Shown: one piece after another, positions 31,325 through 41,417 of the stretch | Position numbering within the stretch: the first letter of the stretch is position 1 | Layout: the number at the start of each line of letters is the position of its first letter | Assembly (NCBI GenBank): GCA_024167805.1 | Contig: CP099988.1 | Location: forward strand, 2,479,001-2,543,000 | Length of the DNA: 64,000 bases | Direction of reading: 5' to 3' | Source: Methanobacterium sp. ERen5 | GTDB taxonomy: Archaea; Methanobacteriota; Methanobacteria; Methanobacteriales; Methanobacteriaceae | Program-made: the position numbers and the translations under genes | The notes under the pieces: model-generated | Told to the model about the DNA's origin: nothing | The model's database searches: none | The model's input: only the letters and a program-made list of their open reading frames with translations

Positions 31325-31444
31325 CTACTGATCCACAACCCTAATTTGGCACATTATCAAAACTGGGAAATTAACTTTTTTCCCATCAAATTCTTTGCTA
31401 ATAATCTTTTCAGCTTTTTTACGCAAATTATTATCAGATTCCAT
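31325..31444 (-). CDS. Short hypothetical ORF, perhaps a remnant
   Basis: A 39-codon minus-strand ORF (start ATG 31442-31444, stop 31325-31327). The frame stays open upstream for about 30 more codons without a start, and the sequence is protein-like (D-N-N-L-R-K-K-A-E-K-I-I-S-K). It may be the 3' remnant of a longer gene. No family recognised. Confidence 0.25.
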   Translation of the reverse strand: MESDNNLRKKAEKIISKEFDGKKVNFPVLIMCQIRVVDQ

Positions 31445-31756
31445 CAGTTCCCACCCAACTAAATAACACAAATTTGATAATTCTAAATTGATAATAATTG
31501 TCTGTAAAACATCATTGATATTTATTTGCTTTTATTTTTTAAAAAAAGAAAAATAGGGATGATTATCTGTTACACCCCTTTTAATCTTATTAACAATAAT
31601 TTAACCACGAATATATCCGTAGAATCATTTGGACATAAATTAAACCAAGTAATGTTGTGGAATATTGAACAAAACGGTTTTATGGGCATATTAAGCGCTA
31701 TTACAATCTTTAAATAAAAAAAGTGGGTTCATTTAGGAATTAAATAGAAAAACTAG

Positions 31757-31995
31757 AAATCCCCACTTCCCCCTCCCTGGAGCCTCCTCCAGCCCCACCA
31801 GCTCCTCCTCCACTTAATCATCCAGATCCGCCTGATCCATTGTCACCACTTAGATAAACTTGCATTGCTCCATATGCTCCCATGTAGGATATTAGGGTTG
31901 TTCTAAATTTGTTAATTTCAATTGAATTTTGGAAGGGGTAGAGTGGAATATTCAAAGGATCCTCCTCTGGAAATGAGAACCAAATATTTGGCTAG
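31757..31995 (-). pseudogene. Decayed C-terminus of a Gly-rich protein
   Basis: The minus strand encodes a protein-like stretch (F-P-E-E-D-P-L-N-I-P-L-Y, T-L-I-S-Y-M-G-A-Y-G-A-M) running into G-D-N-G-S-G-G-S-G, an in-frame TGA, then S-G-G-G-A-G-G-A-G-G-G-S. No start codon precedes it. The run of Gly codons resembles the low-complexity tails of some secreted or membrane proteins (DUF2207-like tails, for example), but the family is not certain. Probably a remnant. Confidence 0.4.
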
Positions 31996-32192
31996 GCTTA
32001 CAAAAATGTGATTAGGACAAATTATTGTGGGTTTAATTAAATTTTAGGTTTGAGATTTTTATAATGGAAATAAACAGGGTATAGTCAGATTTAAATATGA
32101 TGATAATAAATCTTTTCTTAAATAAAAGCTGTTTAATAAATTTTTGGACAAAATAAAAATCTTTCAAGGGGGCGGGGAGTATATCAATAAAA

Positions 32193-33068
32193 ATGGAATT
32201 TTTAAATGATGTTAAAGGGTTAAAAACCTATAAAATCGTGTTATTTGCACTGGTTTTACTTGGTATGGTACTTATTTTTTCGACTGGTATGGGTGATGTT
32301 TCAGCAATTTCAGTTAACGACACATATAAACCAACCATCAGTACAGTTGACCCAGTAAACAATGCTGTGGGTGTATCCACATCTAAAACTGTGAAACTAA
32401 CCTTCAGGGAATTAGTTAAAAAGGGAACTATGTGGATAGAATTTAAAAACAGCAAAGGACAGGCTGTACAGTTTACATCAAACCTGACAGGTAAAATACT
32501 CTATATCAAACCAAAATCTCAGCTGGCGCATCAAACCAGTTACAGCGTAATTCTCCATTCTGGCAGTGTTAAAGACCTGGCTGGAAATGGGATTGCAATG
32601 TACTCAACTAAATTCACCACCATAAAAGCAATTAAAACCTATTCAGGTAATGGAGTAACATTTAACTATCCTGCAACATGGTATTTAGATTCAGACACCG
32701 ACGCTGGAGATAAATTTGTCTACGGTACTAAATATTTTAGTTCTATTTCACCACAATTTCAACTTCAAATAGAAGCGAACCCTAATGGAATGAATGACCA
32801 GTATGCAATGGAATCTATATATGATGCAGTATATCCGAGTGGTTTTAAGGTCATTTCTCGACAGATATACACTTTAAATGGTAACAAGGTTTACGGATTA
32901 ATTTACACCATTAACGCTAAGTACTATCCTGTAACCATGGAAACCAAGGAAATTAACATAATAAAAAATCATAAAACATACACAATGGATTTTACAGCAC
33001 CACTAAAAACCTTTGCAAACGAAAAAACAGACTTCAACATCATTGCACAGAGCTTCAAGATCCTATAA
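32193..33068 (+). CDS. Secreted SbsA Ig-like / PsbP-like protein
   Basis: A 291-residue protein with an N-terminal hydrophobic signal/anchor (about residues 13-33). Residues about 45-148 form an SbsA-type Ig-like domain (P-V-N-N-A-V-G-V-S-T... and V-K-D-L-A-G-N-G). Residues 150-291 form a PsbP-like domain beginning Y-S-G-N-G-V-T-F-N-Y-P-A-T-W. It is probably cell-surface or anchored outside. The same Ig-like module occurs in the sortase fusion at 41418. Function unknown. A purine-rich GGGGGCGGGGAG upstream (32169-32180) may assist translation. Confidence 0.7.
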   Translation: MEFLNDVKGLKTYKIVLFALVLLGMVLIFSTGMGDVSAISVNDTYKPTISTVDPVNNAVGVSTSKTVKLTFRELVKKGTMWIEFKNSKGQAVQFTSNLTGKILYIKPKSQLAHQTSYSVILHSGSVKDLAGNGIAMYSTKFTTIKAIKTYSGNGVTFNYPATWYLDSDTDAGDKFVYGTKYFSSISPQFQLQIEANPNGMNDQYAMESIYDAVYPSGFKVISRQIYTLNGNKVYGLIYTINAKYYPVTMETKEINIIKNHKTYTMDFTAPLKTFANEKTDFNIIAQSFKIL

Positions 33069-33671
33069 ATTAATTAAACAATTTCCTTTCTCTTTTTTGT
33101 AATATCCCTAATTTATAGTTAAATATGCATATCCTCAAATTATTTACATGATATTCAGATGGTAGCATTGTTAAACATTTAAATTTTTATTCTAAGCCGT
33201 TAAACTTATCTAATTTAAAGATAATATGGAAGAATTTCTTCTCAACTAATTTTTTTATATCTCCAACCTATCCATAGATACATTTATATACTATAACTTT
33301 TAAATGGAAAGTTCGGATTCATTAATCTATTCAATCCAGTGAAATCCCGAGAATTTCTGAAAAAAACTGTAAAAAAATCATTGAAGTTGTATAAGAGGGA
33401 CCTAAAAGAAAAGTAGCGTGATTTAAAATAGAATGGAAAAAATCAAACCAGAGTCAACTATGTATAACTAAAAATTCAAAGCATGGAAGTTTTTTTTAAA
33501 TATTAAAGCTTTAAAATTTTGGATGCCAGGCTTATCAAAGTAATGTTTTGAATTGTGACAAAAAATTAAAATTTTCGAGAGAAAATGGGCAGTCAATAAA
33601 GATTTTGCCCGGTATGGATTTAAAAATGATATTTAAATGAGGATTTAGTATTTGATGTGAGGTGACACAAC
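33069..33671. other. Long AT-rich intergenic region
   Basis: About 600 bases, stops in all frames. T-rich tract near 33089-33098 could terminate the preceding gene. Nothing else supported; GAGGTGACA at 33659-33667 is the RBS of the next gene. Confidence 0.35.
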
Positions 33672-34973
33672 ATGAATGTACGCCCTATTATTGGGATATT
33701 GATCATATGTTTAATGTTACAGTACAGTATGGGTGGTTTGTGTGCAAACGTAGTATTATTAAACGATTCACAGAGTGTGAATAACAGTGGCACTGTTTCA
33801 GAGAATACTACACCAAACAAGTTAAATGCAACAGCCGCAATTACAACTTCAAATTATAATAAATATCCCTTGAATTGTCCCAAGTGGGATGATTATAAAG
33901 ATAAATATGTTTCACTCATAACAAGTTTCAGACAGTACTTGAGCGATCTTAAGGAGTATGTAACCAACTATCAACAAATAGATGATTGCAACGTTGCACT
34001 GAGCAAGGCTAACTATGAAAATAATACTGGTTACTACAGTGGAAGTCCAGTGGGTGGTGATATAGATTACAGGTATATGCCAACTAGTGAACTGAACGAA
34101 GCTTACCTTTCAGCATCCCTTGCAAAATCAAGGATAACCATAGCAAACTCTTTAAGCACGAATATACTATCCACCTATACTATAATAACAATTGTTTTAG
34201 GAATAGCATCTGCCATTCTTAGTATAGTCTCGACTATAATTGGTGCAGTCACAGCTGCAACTGGAGGGGGTACATCACCATTTTTAGTTGTTTGTATAAC
34301 TCTTACAGGACTAGTGGTGGCCGCTACCATAGGTGTTGGTACATGCACAGGACTCATGACCACTGCCAGTTCAGGTATAAATGAACAGTCTTCAAAAATT
34401 GAAAGTCGTCTTATTTCGATGAATGCAGAGTTAATTTACAGAGCTACTTTGCCTGTAAAATGTAATTCAAATTTAACTAATGCAACTGTAGCTGTTTTTA
34501 ACCAAACAAACATGACTAACAACTCTTCAGAAATTAATAAAACACTAAACAACACCACCAATCTCGGCACAAATGCTGACATGAGTATCAATTTGCAAAA
34601 TTTAACAGATTCAAATGGAACAAAGCAGAACACCACAAATTCTACCAATACCAACGCTACAAATGGAACAGAATCAAAAAATATCATTGGAGTTAATGAT
34701 GTTTCACCTTCAACTGCACCAATACCTGGAAATGTAACTAGCGCACGTTCAGGAACCTATCTGGATGAGATATACAACGTTGATTTGTCAGGCTTCCCAC
34801 AGGAACCTTCAAAACCACACCCAAAATGGTGGCAATTCTGGAAGTGGATCGAGTATGGAGTTCAATACGCAAGATGGATCGCTAATGTCGCAGTATGGGG
34901 AATGAACCATACAGAAATATTCAAGACAATTTTGTCCATGTCCAATAGAATTATAGCAGATTCAAAGTGTTAA
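33672..34973 (+). CDS. Secreted/membrane protein of unknown function
   Basis: A 433-residue protein with a signal peptide (residues 1-25), a helical segment with several Cys, two central membrane helices (about 165-195 and 205-235) and then a long Asn/Thr-rich stretch (about 260-340) full of N-x-T/S sites, suggesting an exposed, glycosylated region. The C-terminus is Trp-rich (P-K-W-W-Q-F-W-K-W). GAGGTGACA is 5-12 bases before the ATG. No family recognised. Its layout loosely recalls the gene at 45099. Confidence 0.6.
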   Translation: MNVRPIIGILIICLMLQYSMGGLCANVVLLNDSQSVNNSGTVSENTTPNKLNATAAITTSNYNKYPLNCPKWDDYKDKYVSLITSFRQYLSDLKEYVTNYQQIDDCNVALSKANYENNTGYYSGSPVGGDIDYRYMPTSELNEAYLSASLAKSRITIANSLSTNILSTYTIITIVLGIASAILSIVSTIIGAVTAATGGGTSPFLVVCITLTGLVVAATIGVGTCTGLMTTASSGINEQSSKIESRLISMNAELIYRATLPVKCNSNLTNATVAVFNQTNMTNNSSEINKTLNNTTNLGTNADMSINLQNLTDSNGTKQNTTNSTNTNATNGTESKNIIGVNDVSPSTAPIPGNVTSARSGTYLDEIYNVDLSGFPQEPSKPHPKWWQFWKWIEYGVQYARWIANVAVWGMNHTEIFKTILSMSNRIIADSKC

Positions 34974-35149
34974 ACAAAATAATCCAATAACCAACACATT
35001 TTTCCTTTTTTTAAAGCTTAATCTGTGCTAAAATTCTCTTTTTTTAAGATTCACTTGCAGGAATTTTTAAGTATGGATTTATTTGAAAAGAAATTAAAAA
35101 GTTAAAATAAGTCTAATCTATACTGATTCCCACATGTTGGATGTGAACC

Positions 35150-35656
35150 CTAGAAGAATTCTTCGAAGGGTGTTGAGTACTTAAGTACACCATTCACCCG
35201 GCTTAGAGCATCAGGTACCAGTTCGTACGCCATAAAAACATCTTCAGGTACTTCAAATGGATGTTTTATTCCGTTTTGTTCAGCAGATTTGAAGCCAAAT
35301 CTGGGATAATATTCTGGATGTCCCACAAGTATAATGATGGAATGGCCCTGATTTCTACATTCAATAATCCCATTTTCAACTAGTTTAGTTCCAATACCCT
35401 GTTTTTGATATTCTGGTAAAACTGCTATTGGTGCGAGTATGAGTGCTGGGAAGGATTCTTCATCATTTTCAATGGTTAATGGGCTGAAAAGTATATGGCC
35501 AACCACTTTATCTTCATGAACAGCCACCAATGAAATTGTATCCATGGAACTTCTAATCTTCTCAACTAGGCTGGCTTCAACATCGGTTGGAAATGCTTTG
35601 AGATTTATTTTCCTCACTGCTTCTTGATCCTCATTTTTTTCATTACGTATAATCAT
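35150..35656 (-). CDS. GNAT family N-acetyltransferase
   Basis: A 168-residue GNAT enzyme from ATG 35656 (a GAGG lies 10 bases upstream; the TTG 35665 overlaps that RBS). The acetyl-CoA motif A is visible: V-L-P-E-Y-Q-K-Q-G-I-G-T-K-L. It then has L-V-G-H-P-E-Y-Y-P-R-F-G-F, typical of the YhbS-like subgroup. Substrate unknown. Confidence 0.82.
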   Translation of the reverse strand: MIIRNEKNEDQEAVRKINLKAFPTDVEASLVEKIRSSMDTISLVAVHEDKVVGHILFSPLTIENDEESFPALILAPIAVLPEYQKQGIGTKLVENGIIECRNQGHSIIILVGHPEYYPRFGFKSAEQNGIKHPFEVPEDVFMAYELVPDALSRVNGVLKYSTPFEEFF

Positions 35657-35665
35657 TACTAACAA

Positions 35666-36179
35666 ACCTCAAGTGTTTATTGGTAATTTATATCTCAGAT
35701 CATTTATATACTGGGTCGTGAGGGTTAAAAAATAAAATTTTGAATCCGCATCCAAATTCTTCAATTAAATTTTTCAACCTCTATGGATCCACATTTTTTT
35801 ATCTGTGATCATCCTGTGAAGGATGGGTATTGGTGTATTATCATTTAATGTTAATCAACTTGTTTTAGATTTTTTAGGGTACTTTAACTATATTTAATAG
35901 TTTTAAAGTTGAACATTACCCCGTATTTGAAGTCGTAGGAAATGACAAATGTTTTCCAGCCAATGGTTTCTCTTCAAAGTGGTAAATCCTTCAAAATTAA
36001 GTCCTACACAACTAATCCTTTCATTCATTGGTACAAATATTGAAGGAAGGTTGTTTATTGGTTCCCATTCCTATCATTTTCCATTTAGACCTTCAAGAAG
36101 CTGCTTATTTTAGAATCTATTGAATTTAAAGAAAAAAGAAGAAAGATGTGAAAATTATAATGCGTCCCAATATATTGTT
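35666..36179. other. AT-rich intergenic region
   Basis: About 510 bases between two minus-strand genes, no coding signal. It should hold the promoter of the acetyltransferase gene and the terminator of the secreted protein. No motif supported. Confidence 0.35.
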
Positions 36180-36593
36180 TTATCCTTTTTTAAGCTGAGC
36201 TCTAAGGACGTTCCAGTAGTACCATGTCACGGAGTGGTTGGTGTAAACAATGTCTACATATGGTTTTCCTTCCATTGGTGGGCTTAAAATCCTTATTTTA
36301 TTATGGGTTATTTTCTTTAGATCCATCCAATCGCTGCCACCGTTTCTGTAGTATTTTTTGGTTTTTTTGTTGTAGTTGTAGTCGTAGGTATGGATGTAGA
36401 AGTGGTTAAGAGCATATTTGTACACTTTGTAAGTGGCAGCATCTCCACTTTGACCTCCACCTGGATACTTGACCATAAATTTATCTGTTACTTGTTTATC
36501 TGATACATGGGCGGCAGATACGGCAGGTGCGGCTTGAAGTCCAACAACTACCATTGCAAAAAACAATGTTAATAAAACTACTTTCGTTTTTAT
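36180..36593 (-). CDS. Small secreted protein, unknown; apparent ATA start
   Basis: The frame, read from ATA at 36591-36593, encodes K-T-K-V-V-L-L-T-L-F-F-A-M-V-V-V-G followed by A-P-A-V-S-A-A, a textbook signal peptide. A GGAGGG ribosome site (plus-strand 36600-36605) lies 6 bases upstream of that ATA, where ATG is expected. The only conventional start (TTG 36566) would cut the signal peptide. The mature part of about 110 residues is rich in Tyr and Lys and has no known family. The ATA may be a used near-cognate start, a mutation or a base error. Confidence 0.55.
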   Translation of the reverse strand: MKTKVVLLTLFFAMVVVGLQAAPAVSAAHVSDKQVTDKFMVKYPGGGQSGDAATYKVYKYALNHFYIHTYDYNYNKKTKKYYRNGGSDWMDLKKITHNKIRILSPPMEGKPYVDIVYTNHSVTWYYWNVLRAQLKKG

Positions 36594-36961
36594 TTATATC
36601 CCTCCACAATATTACTTTAATTACCCTATGGGTATTTTTTTGTTCTACAATTAGCAGAAAAATCGTGGTTGATTCTAGAAATCATTGCAGGTGGTTGAAT
36701 AAAATATAATGTCAAGTGTTTTCTGTGTATAATGATCTATGAAGTTTATATAACTGCTAACTGTTTCAATTAACATTTAATATATATAAACTCACCAGTA
36801 TATAAAATTTTATGAAGTGTACAGAATCTAATCAAAACAAACTAAAATTCTTATGAAACCATGATAAAACATATTAAATCTTGAAACCATATTTAATCTT
36901 GAGTTTGGGATAATTGGGTGGATATTATATTATTTGGTGTTTAAATTTTGGATGTTTTAAA
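36594..36961. other. Intergenic between divergent genes
   Basis: About 370 bases, AT-rich, containing TATATATAAA at about 36780-36790, a plausible promoter box. No gene seen other than 5' extensions of the thioesterase frame. Confidence 0.35.
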
Positions 36962-37372
36962 ATGTTGGAACCGGAACAGATTAAAGAATTCTTTAAAAAT
37001 GATAAACTTGCAGCTTACCTTGGAATTGAACTTTTAGAGGTAGGTGAGGGATTTGCAGTATCAAAAATGAAGATCGAAGAAGAACACTTAAACGGTATCA
37101 ATACTGTGCATGGTGGGGCCATATTCACACTGGCAGACTTTACATTTGCAGTTGCATCCAACAGTCATGGTGTAGTTACGGTGGCCATAAATGTGAATAT
37201 ATCCTTCATGAAAGCAGCATTTAAAGGTGGAACACTCACTGCGACAGCCCAAGAAGTGACAATAAATCCCAAACTCGGTACCTACACAGTCAATGTCACA
37301 GATGACAATGGGGATTTAATAGCCATATTCCAGGGAATGGCATACAGAAAACGGGATAAAATTAAAATATAA
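36962..37372 (+). CDS. PaaI-type hotdog thioesterase
   Basis: A 136-residue hotdog-fold protein from ATG 36962. It carries the PaaI motif V-H-G-G-A-I-F-T-L-A-D near residue 45, followed by V-N-I-S-F-M-K-A-A. This group hydrolyses acyl-CoA thioesters, often aryl-CoA. The longer frame from 36914 adds a non-conserved leader. Its in vivo substrate in a methanogen is unknown. Confidence 0.82.
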   Translation: MLEPEQIKEFFKNDKLAAYLGIELLEVGEGFAVSKMKIEEEHLNGINTVHGGAIFTLADFTFAVASNSHGVVTVAINVNISFMKAAFKGGTLTATAQEVTINPKLGTYTVNVTDDNGDLIAIFQGMAYRKRDKIKI

Positions 37373-37530
37373 ACAATGAATTTGAATAAACTCCAAAATT
37401 AAAGTATTAGCATTATTATTTTTTCCCCATATTCCTGCCTTAAAATCCCCTCCAGTACAATTATCATATCTGGACAACATATATTAACATAACTTTCTAT
37501 AAAAAAACCATTGTTCTGAGGTGGATAATT

Positions 37531-37938
37531 TTGAACAACGATGAAATTATCATGTTTTTAAATGAAGATTTTGTGCGGGAACTCGAAGCTACGATGATCT
37601 ACGTCTACAATTCATTTGTTATGGAGGAATGCGACCCAAGCCGTGTCACAGAAGCCATATCAGTAGATGAAATGAGGCACATGTGGTGGCTTTCAGATCT
37701 CATAACCAAAAGGGGTGGAAAACCCACAATGGAACATAAGGAACTAGATTTTGGGGGTAAAGATCTCAAAAGTCAGCTCGAGCATCAGATACAACTTGAA
37801 ACCAATGGCATAGACAGGTACACAGAACAGATCAAAATAATCGATGATGAAGAGGTTTTAGGTGTTTTAAAACACATCTTAGACGAGGAAAAACGGCACA
37901 GAAAAGAGTTTAAAATCCGTCTCGAAGGACTGGATTGA
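37531..37938 (+). CDS. Ferritin-like di-iron protein
   Basis: A 135-residue four-helix protein. Candidate iron ligands are E17/E19, E47-x-x-H50, E90 and E120-x-x-H123, the ExxH pattern of ferritin-like/rubrerythrin-like proteins. The start is TTG 37531, supported by GAGGTGG at 37518-37524. Likely roles are iron storage or peroxide detoxification. It lacks a rubredoxin domain. Confidence 0.72.
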   Translation: MNNDEIIMFLNEDFVRELEATMIYVYNSFVMEECDPSRVTEAISVDEMRHMWWLSDLITKRGGKPTMEHKELDFGGKDLKSQLEHQIQLETNGIDRYTEQIKIIDDEEVLGVLKHILDEEKRHRKEFKIRLEGLD

Positions 37939-38251
37939 TTAAAGAACCTTTTCAAACAACTTTTTTTAAATTCATTTCCTCATAATTAATTTAGTTATCA
38001 CTAAACATAATTAGTATAATTCATAGGATACAGTAGTGTCATGATGTGTGGATCATAATTGCATTGTTTGGAGAATGATGGGCATTTTATTCTTTGATAA
38101 ATAAGCTAAAAATAATATTGAAGTTTTTGGATTATAATTGGAAATACGAAATATATATTATGAGATCTTGAAAATGAAATGTTAAGCCCAATAGTTGTAA
38201 AGAATTTTTGTATTAAAAGTAGTGTAATAAAGTCATAAATACTACAGAAAA
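37939..38251. other. AT-rich intergenic between convergent genes
   Basis: About 310 bases with a T7 tract near 37961, likely terminators for both flanking genes. Nothing else supported. Confidence 0.35.
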
Positions 38252-40542
38252 TTAATTTATTGGAATAGTGAAATAAAATGTAGTACCTTTTCCAAGTACG
38301 GATTCAGCCCAGATTTGCCCTCCGTGTTGATGTACAATTTTTTGAGCAATTGCAAGGCCAATACCTGTTCCTTCATACTCTTGATGTGTGTGTAGTCGCT
38401 TAAATATTATGAATATTCCTTCCAAGTGTTCAGGTGACATTCCAATTCCATTATCTTTGATGCTGAATAGATATTGAGTTTGTTCTCTGATTGCGGATAT
38501 GTGAATTTTTGGAGTTTCTTGGCTTTTGTATTTAATAGCATTCGCGATCAAGTTTTGAAATAACTGGATCTTTAATTCTTCGTCACTGTTGATGGTTGGT
38601 AAAGGATCATGAGTGATAATTGCATTGTTTTCTTCTATTTGAAGTTTCAAGTTTGTTAAAGCATGTTCCAGTACGTGTTCAAAATCAACCGGAACAATTT
38701 CTCTTTTCTCATTGGTTATTTTAGAATATTTCAATAGATCATTTGTCATTGAATCTAATCTTTTAGCTCCTTCTACTGCAAATCCAATAAAGTCGCTTGC
38801 ATCTTTATCTAACCTATCTTTATACCTCCTCTCTAATAACTGTAAAAAGCTTGTTATCATCCGTAAAGGTTCTCGAAGATCGTGAGAGGTTATATACGCA
38901 AACTGTTCCAATTCTTTATTGGATTGCTTCAATTCATCCATAGTATTTTCAAGATTTTCTTCAATTGTTTTACGTTCTGTTACATCAGTGTTTGTTCCAA
39001 ACCAGCGCTGAACTTTACCATATTCATCTTTGATAGGTATAACACGAGTTAAAAACCATCTATAATTTCCATCCTTTCCTTTAAGAGGGAAAATATTATC
39101 ATATTGTTGTCCTTCTAAGATTTTGGTTGACCATTCTTTTGTTACAGAATAAACATAATCAGGATGATGGAGTTTCTGCCAACCCCAACCTTGCATCTCC
39201 TCAAATGTAGTACCAGTATATTCATACCATTGTTTGTTATACCAGAATATCCATCCTTTTGCATCAGCCATCCACGCCAAATTAGGAATATTATCTGCAA
39301 GGTCCTTGAAACGCTCTTCACTCTCAGTATGATCTTTATTGATTTGTTTAAGCTCTTCAACTAATTCTACAATCTTTTTATCAGCATTTTTACGTTCTGT
39401 AATATCTGTATTTACACCAAGTACCCGTAATACATCTCCGTCATTGTTATAGATAGCTCCACCTTTTGCTGATAACCAGCGTATCTCACCTGATTTGTGG
39501 AATATGCGGAATTCTAAATCGAAGGGCTCATGATTTGCAATATTTTGATCTCTTTCGGCTTCAATTTTTTCGATATCATCAGGGTGAGTTAGCTGGCGCC
39601 AATCGTCATATGTTTTTATACTTCTAGGTTTTAAACCGTATAGTTTTTCTAATTCTGGCGTAAAAATGAGTTCATTTGTAACAGTATTCCAATCCCAAAC
39701 ACCAACATTACCTAATCTTTGGGCAAGACTTAATCGTTCCTCACTCACTTTTAGAGCATCTTCTGCTTTTTTACGGTCTGTAATATCTGTAAATACTGCA
39801 GAGAGCTTATTATCCTTTAAGGGAGTGGCATGAACATCAAACCAACGGTCAATACCTTCATTGTATTCTTCAAAATGCATGGATTTACCTTCACGCACCA
39901 CTTCACCATAACGATCCAGCGATATTTGTTCTACAATAGGAAGAATTTCCTTTATATTTCTTCCAATTACTTCTTCTTTTTTAGTCCAGTTTGCTGTTCA
40001 TAGGCGGGATTAACATCAAGGATAATAGTATCAACAGGATGTCCTTCAGCATCAAAAACAATTTCACTTATTTGTATAGCTTCATCTAATAAATCGAAAA
40101 GTCCATGATATGTTGCATCACTTTCTTGGATGATTTCTACAACTTTTTTATTGTCAGTTATATCTTGTATTTGAATAAGATAACCTGAATCAGTAACAGA
40201 AACTGTCCAATCAATGCAGATTAATTTTTGTTCGAGTGGATTGTAAATGTTTGATTCCTTAATTTTGATAAGATTTAATGATTCTTTAAATTTAATAATT
40301 TTTTGTTCATGTAATTCTTCTTTTTTAGAAGCAATTTTTGGATTGTCAAATATATTGGTACATAATACATCATCCAATGTAGGTATTCTAGTGATATTTA
40401 ATGCAGAATAGTTAGCATTTGTTAATTGGCCATTTTTATCATATAAAAAGATTCCTATAGGTGATTGGTAAAATATTTCTTGAAAATTAGCATCCACTGG
40501 CCATGCGGCACGATTTCTATCAGTTTTATTTGGTTCATCCAT
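38252..40542 (-). CDS. Multi-PAS histidine kinase, HisKA type (one frameshift)
   Basis: A kinase of about 763 codons split at T6 39977-39982 (plus-strand view). One base restores G-L-K-K-E-E-V-I-G-R-N between the parts. It has at least four PAS/PAC modules, including a PAS_3 type with L-Y-G-L and W-G-W-Q-K-L-H-H-P-D motifs. A HisKA domain follows (F-A-Y-I-T-S-H-D-L-R-E-P-L with phospho-His) and a HATPase with N-A-I-K-Y-K, D-N-G-I-G-M and G-T-G-I-G-L. Unlike the three other kinases it uses the classic HisKA, not HisKA_2, and has no receiver. Cytoplasmic. Confidence 0.85.
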
Positions 40543-40902
40543 AGTATAGTTCCATTATTACAAAATAATACCAAACAATTTATACTTTTGATAATATTGT
40601 ATTTAAATTTTATTAATCGTTGAAAATTTCCTAAAAATACGTTAATGGGAATATAACACAGCCACATCAACTAAGTAAAAACATACATAACAAAAGAAAA
40701 GTACCCAAACAACAAACAATACCTCAGATAATTTTTATAAAAATCAAGATATTTAAACATCTGATCTAATTACATATTTCTAGAACTGAATATTGTGATT
40801 ATATAATTCTATTTCTAAGATCAGAGTATGTGTTCAATTATAAAATTAATTTGATTAAAACGAATAAAATAGTAAGTTTAATAATTTTTATGTGGGACAT
40901 AT
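40543..40902. other. AT-rich intergenic region
   Basis: About 360 bases, divergent promoter region of the kinase gene, no coding signal or recognised motif. Confidence 0.35.
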
Positions 40903-41214
40903 GTGACATCCATAAAATTCATTAATGAACAAAAAGAGTATGTTGATCTAATCAAAGATGCTGTTGAGATAGAAAAATAAGAAGATTACCCTTCGGAGTA
41001 TTGATTTGTAAACATTACAAAGTATAGAACAATAGAATATTATGAAGAAAAATTAAGCGTAAAAAACATTTATAAATCTCATACAAAAATAAATCTCTTT
41101 CAAAAAATGTTTTTAGCTGCTTTAGGTCACTCTCCTAATGATGAGTTAGAATTCATAATTAATGAAGACAGATCATTTGTATGGAAGTGGGTAAATGTTG
41201 AAAGCATAATCTGA
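40903..41214 (+). pseudogene. Decayed split-barrel flavoprotein (PNPOx-like) gene
   Basis: In one unbroken frame from GTG 40903 to TGA 41212, the sequence matches the 157-residue PNPOx-like protein at 62733. The N-terminal S-I-K-F-I-N-E-Q-K-E-Y matches the start. A gap of about 60-70 codons follows. Then A-V-E-I-E-K, a TAA (40978-40980) where that protein has Tyr, S-E-Y, a TGA where it has Arg, and finally L-A-A-L-G-H-S-P-N-D-E-L-E with N-E-D-R-S-F-V-W-K. Two in-frame stops and an internal deletion in a single frame show true decay, unlike the homopolymer breaks elsewhere. Confidence 0.75.
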
Positions 41215-41417
41215 ATAAAAACTTCATTATCCTTACAATTGCTATAAATTTTTTTTACTTTTATATTGTCTTACAAAATATCCCCCTCTCAACTTAATTC
41301 TACATTTCTAATCAAACATGGAAGTTTATAAACTAGTAGATCAGCTTAGATAATCCTAACTGGAAATAATATAAGTGTGAACTGAAATATCTGAACACAT
41401 ATCCTTTAAATTTTGTT

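Noticed and set aside
31526..31717. 63-codon plus-strand ORF as a real gene
   Set aside because: Composition is AT-driven, there is no RBS and no family match; the region holds remnants on the other strand.
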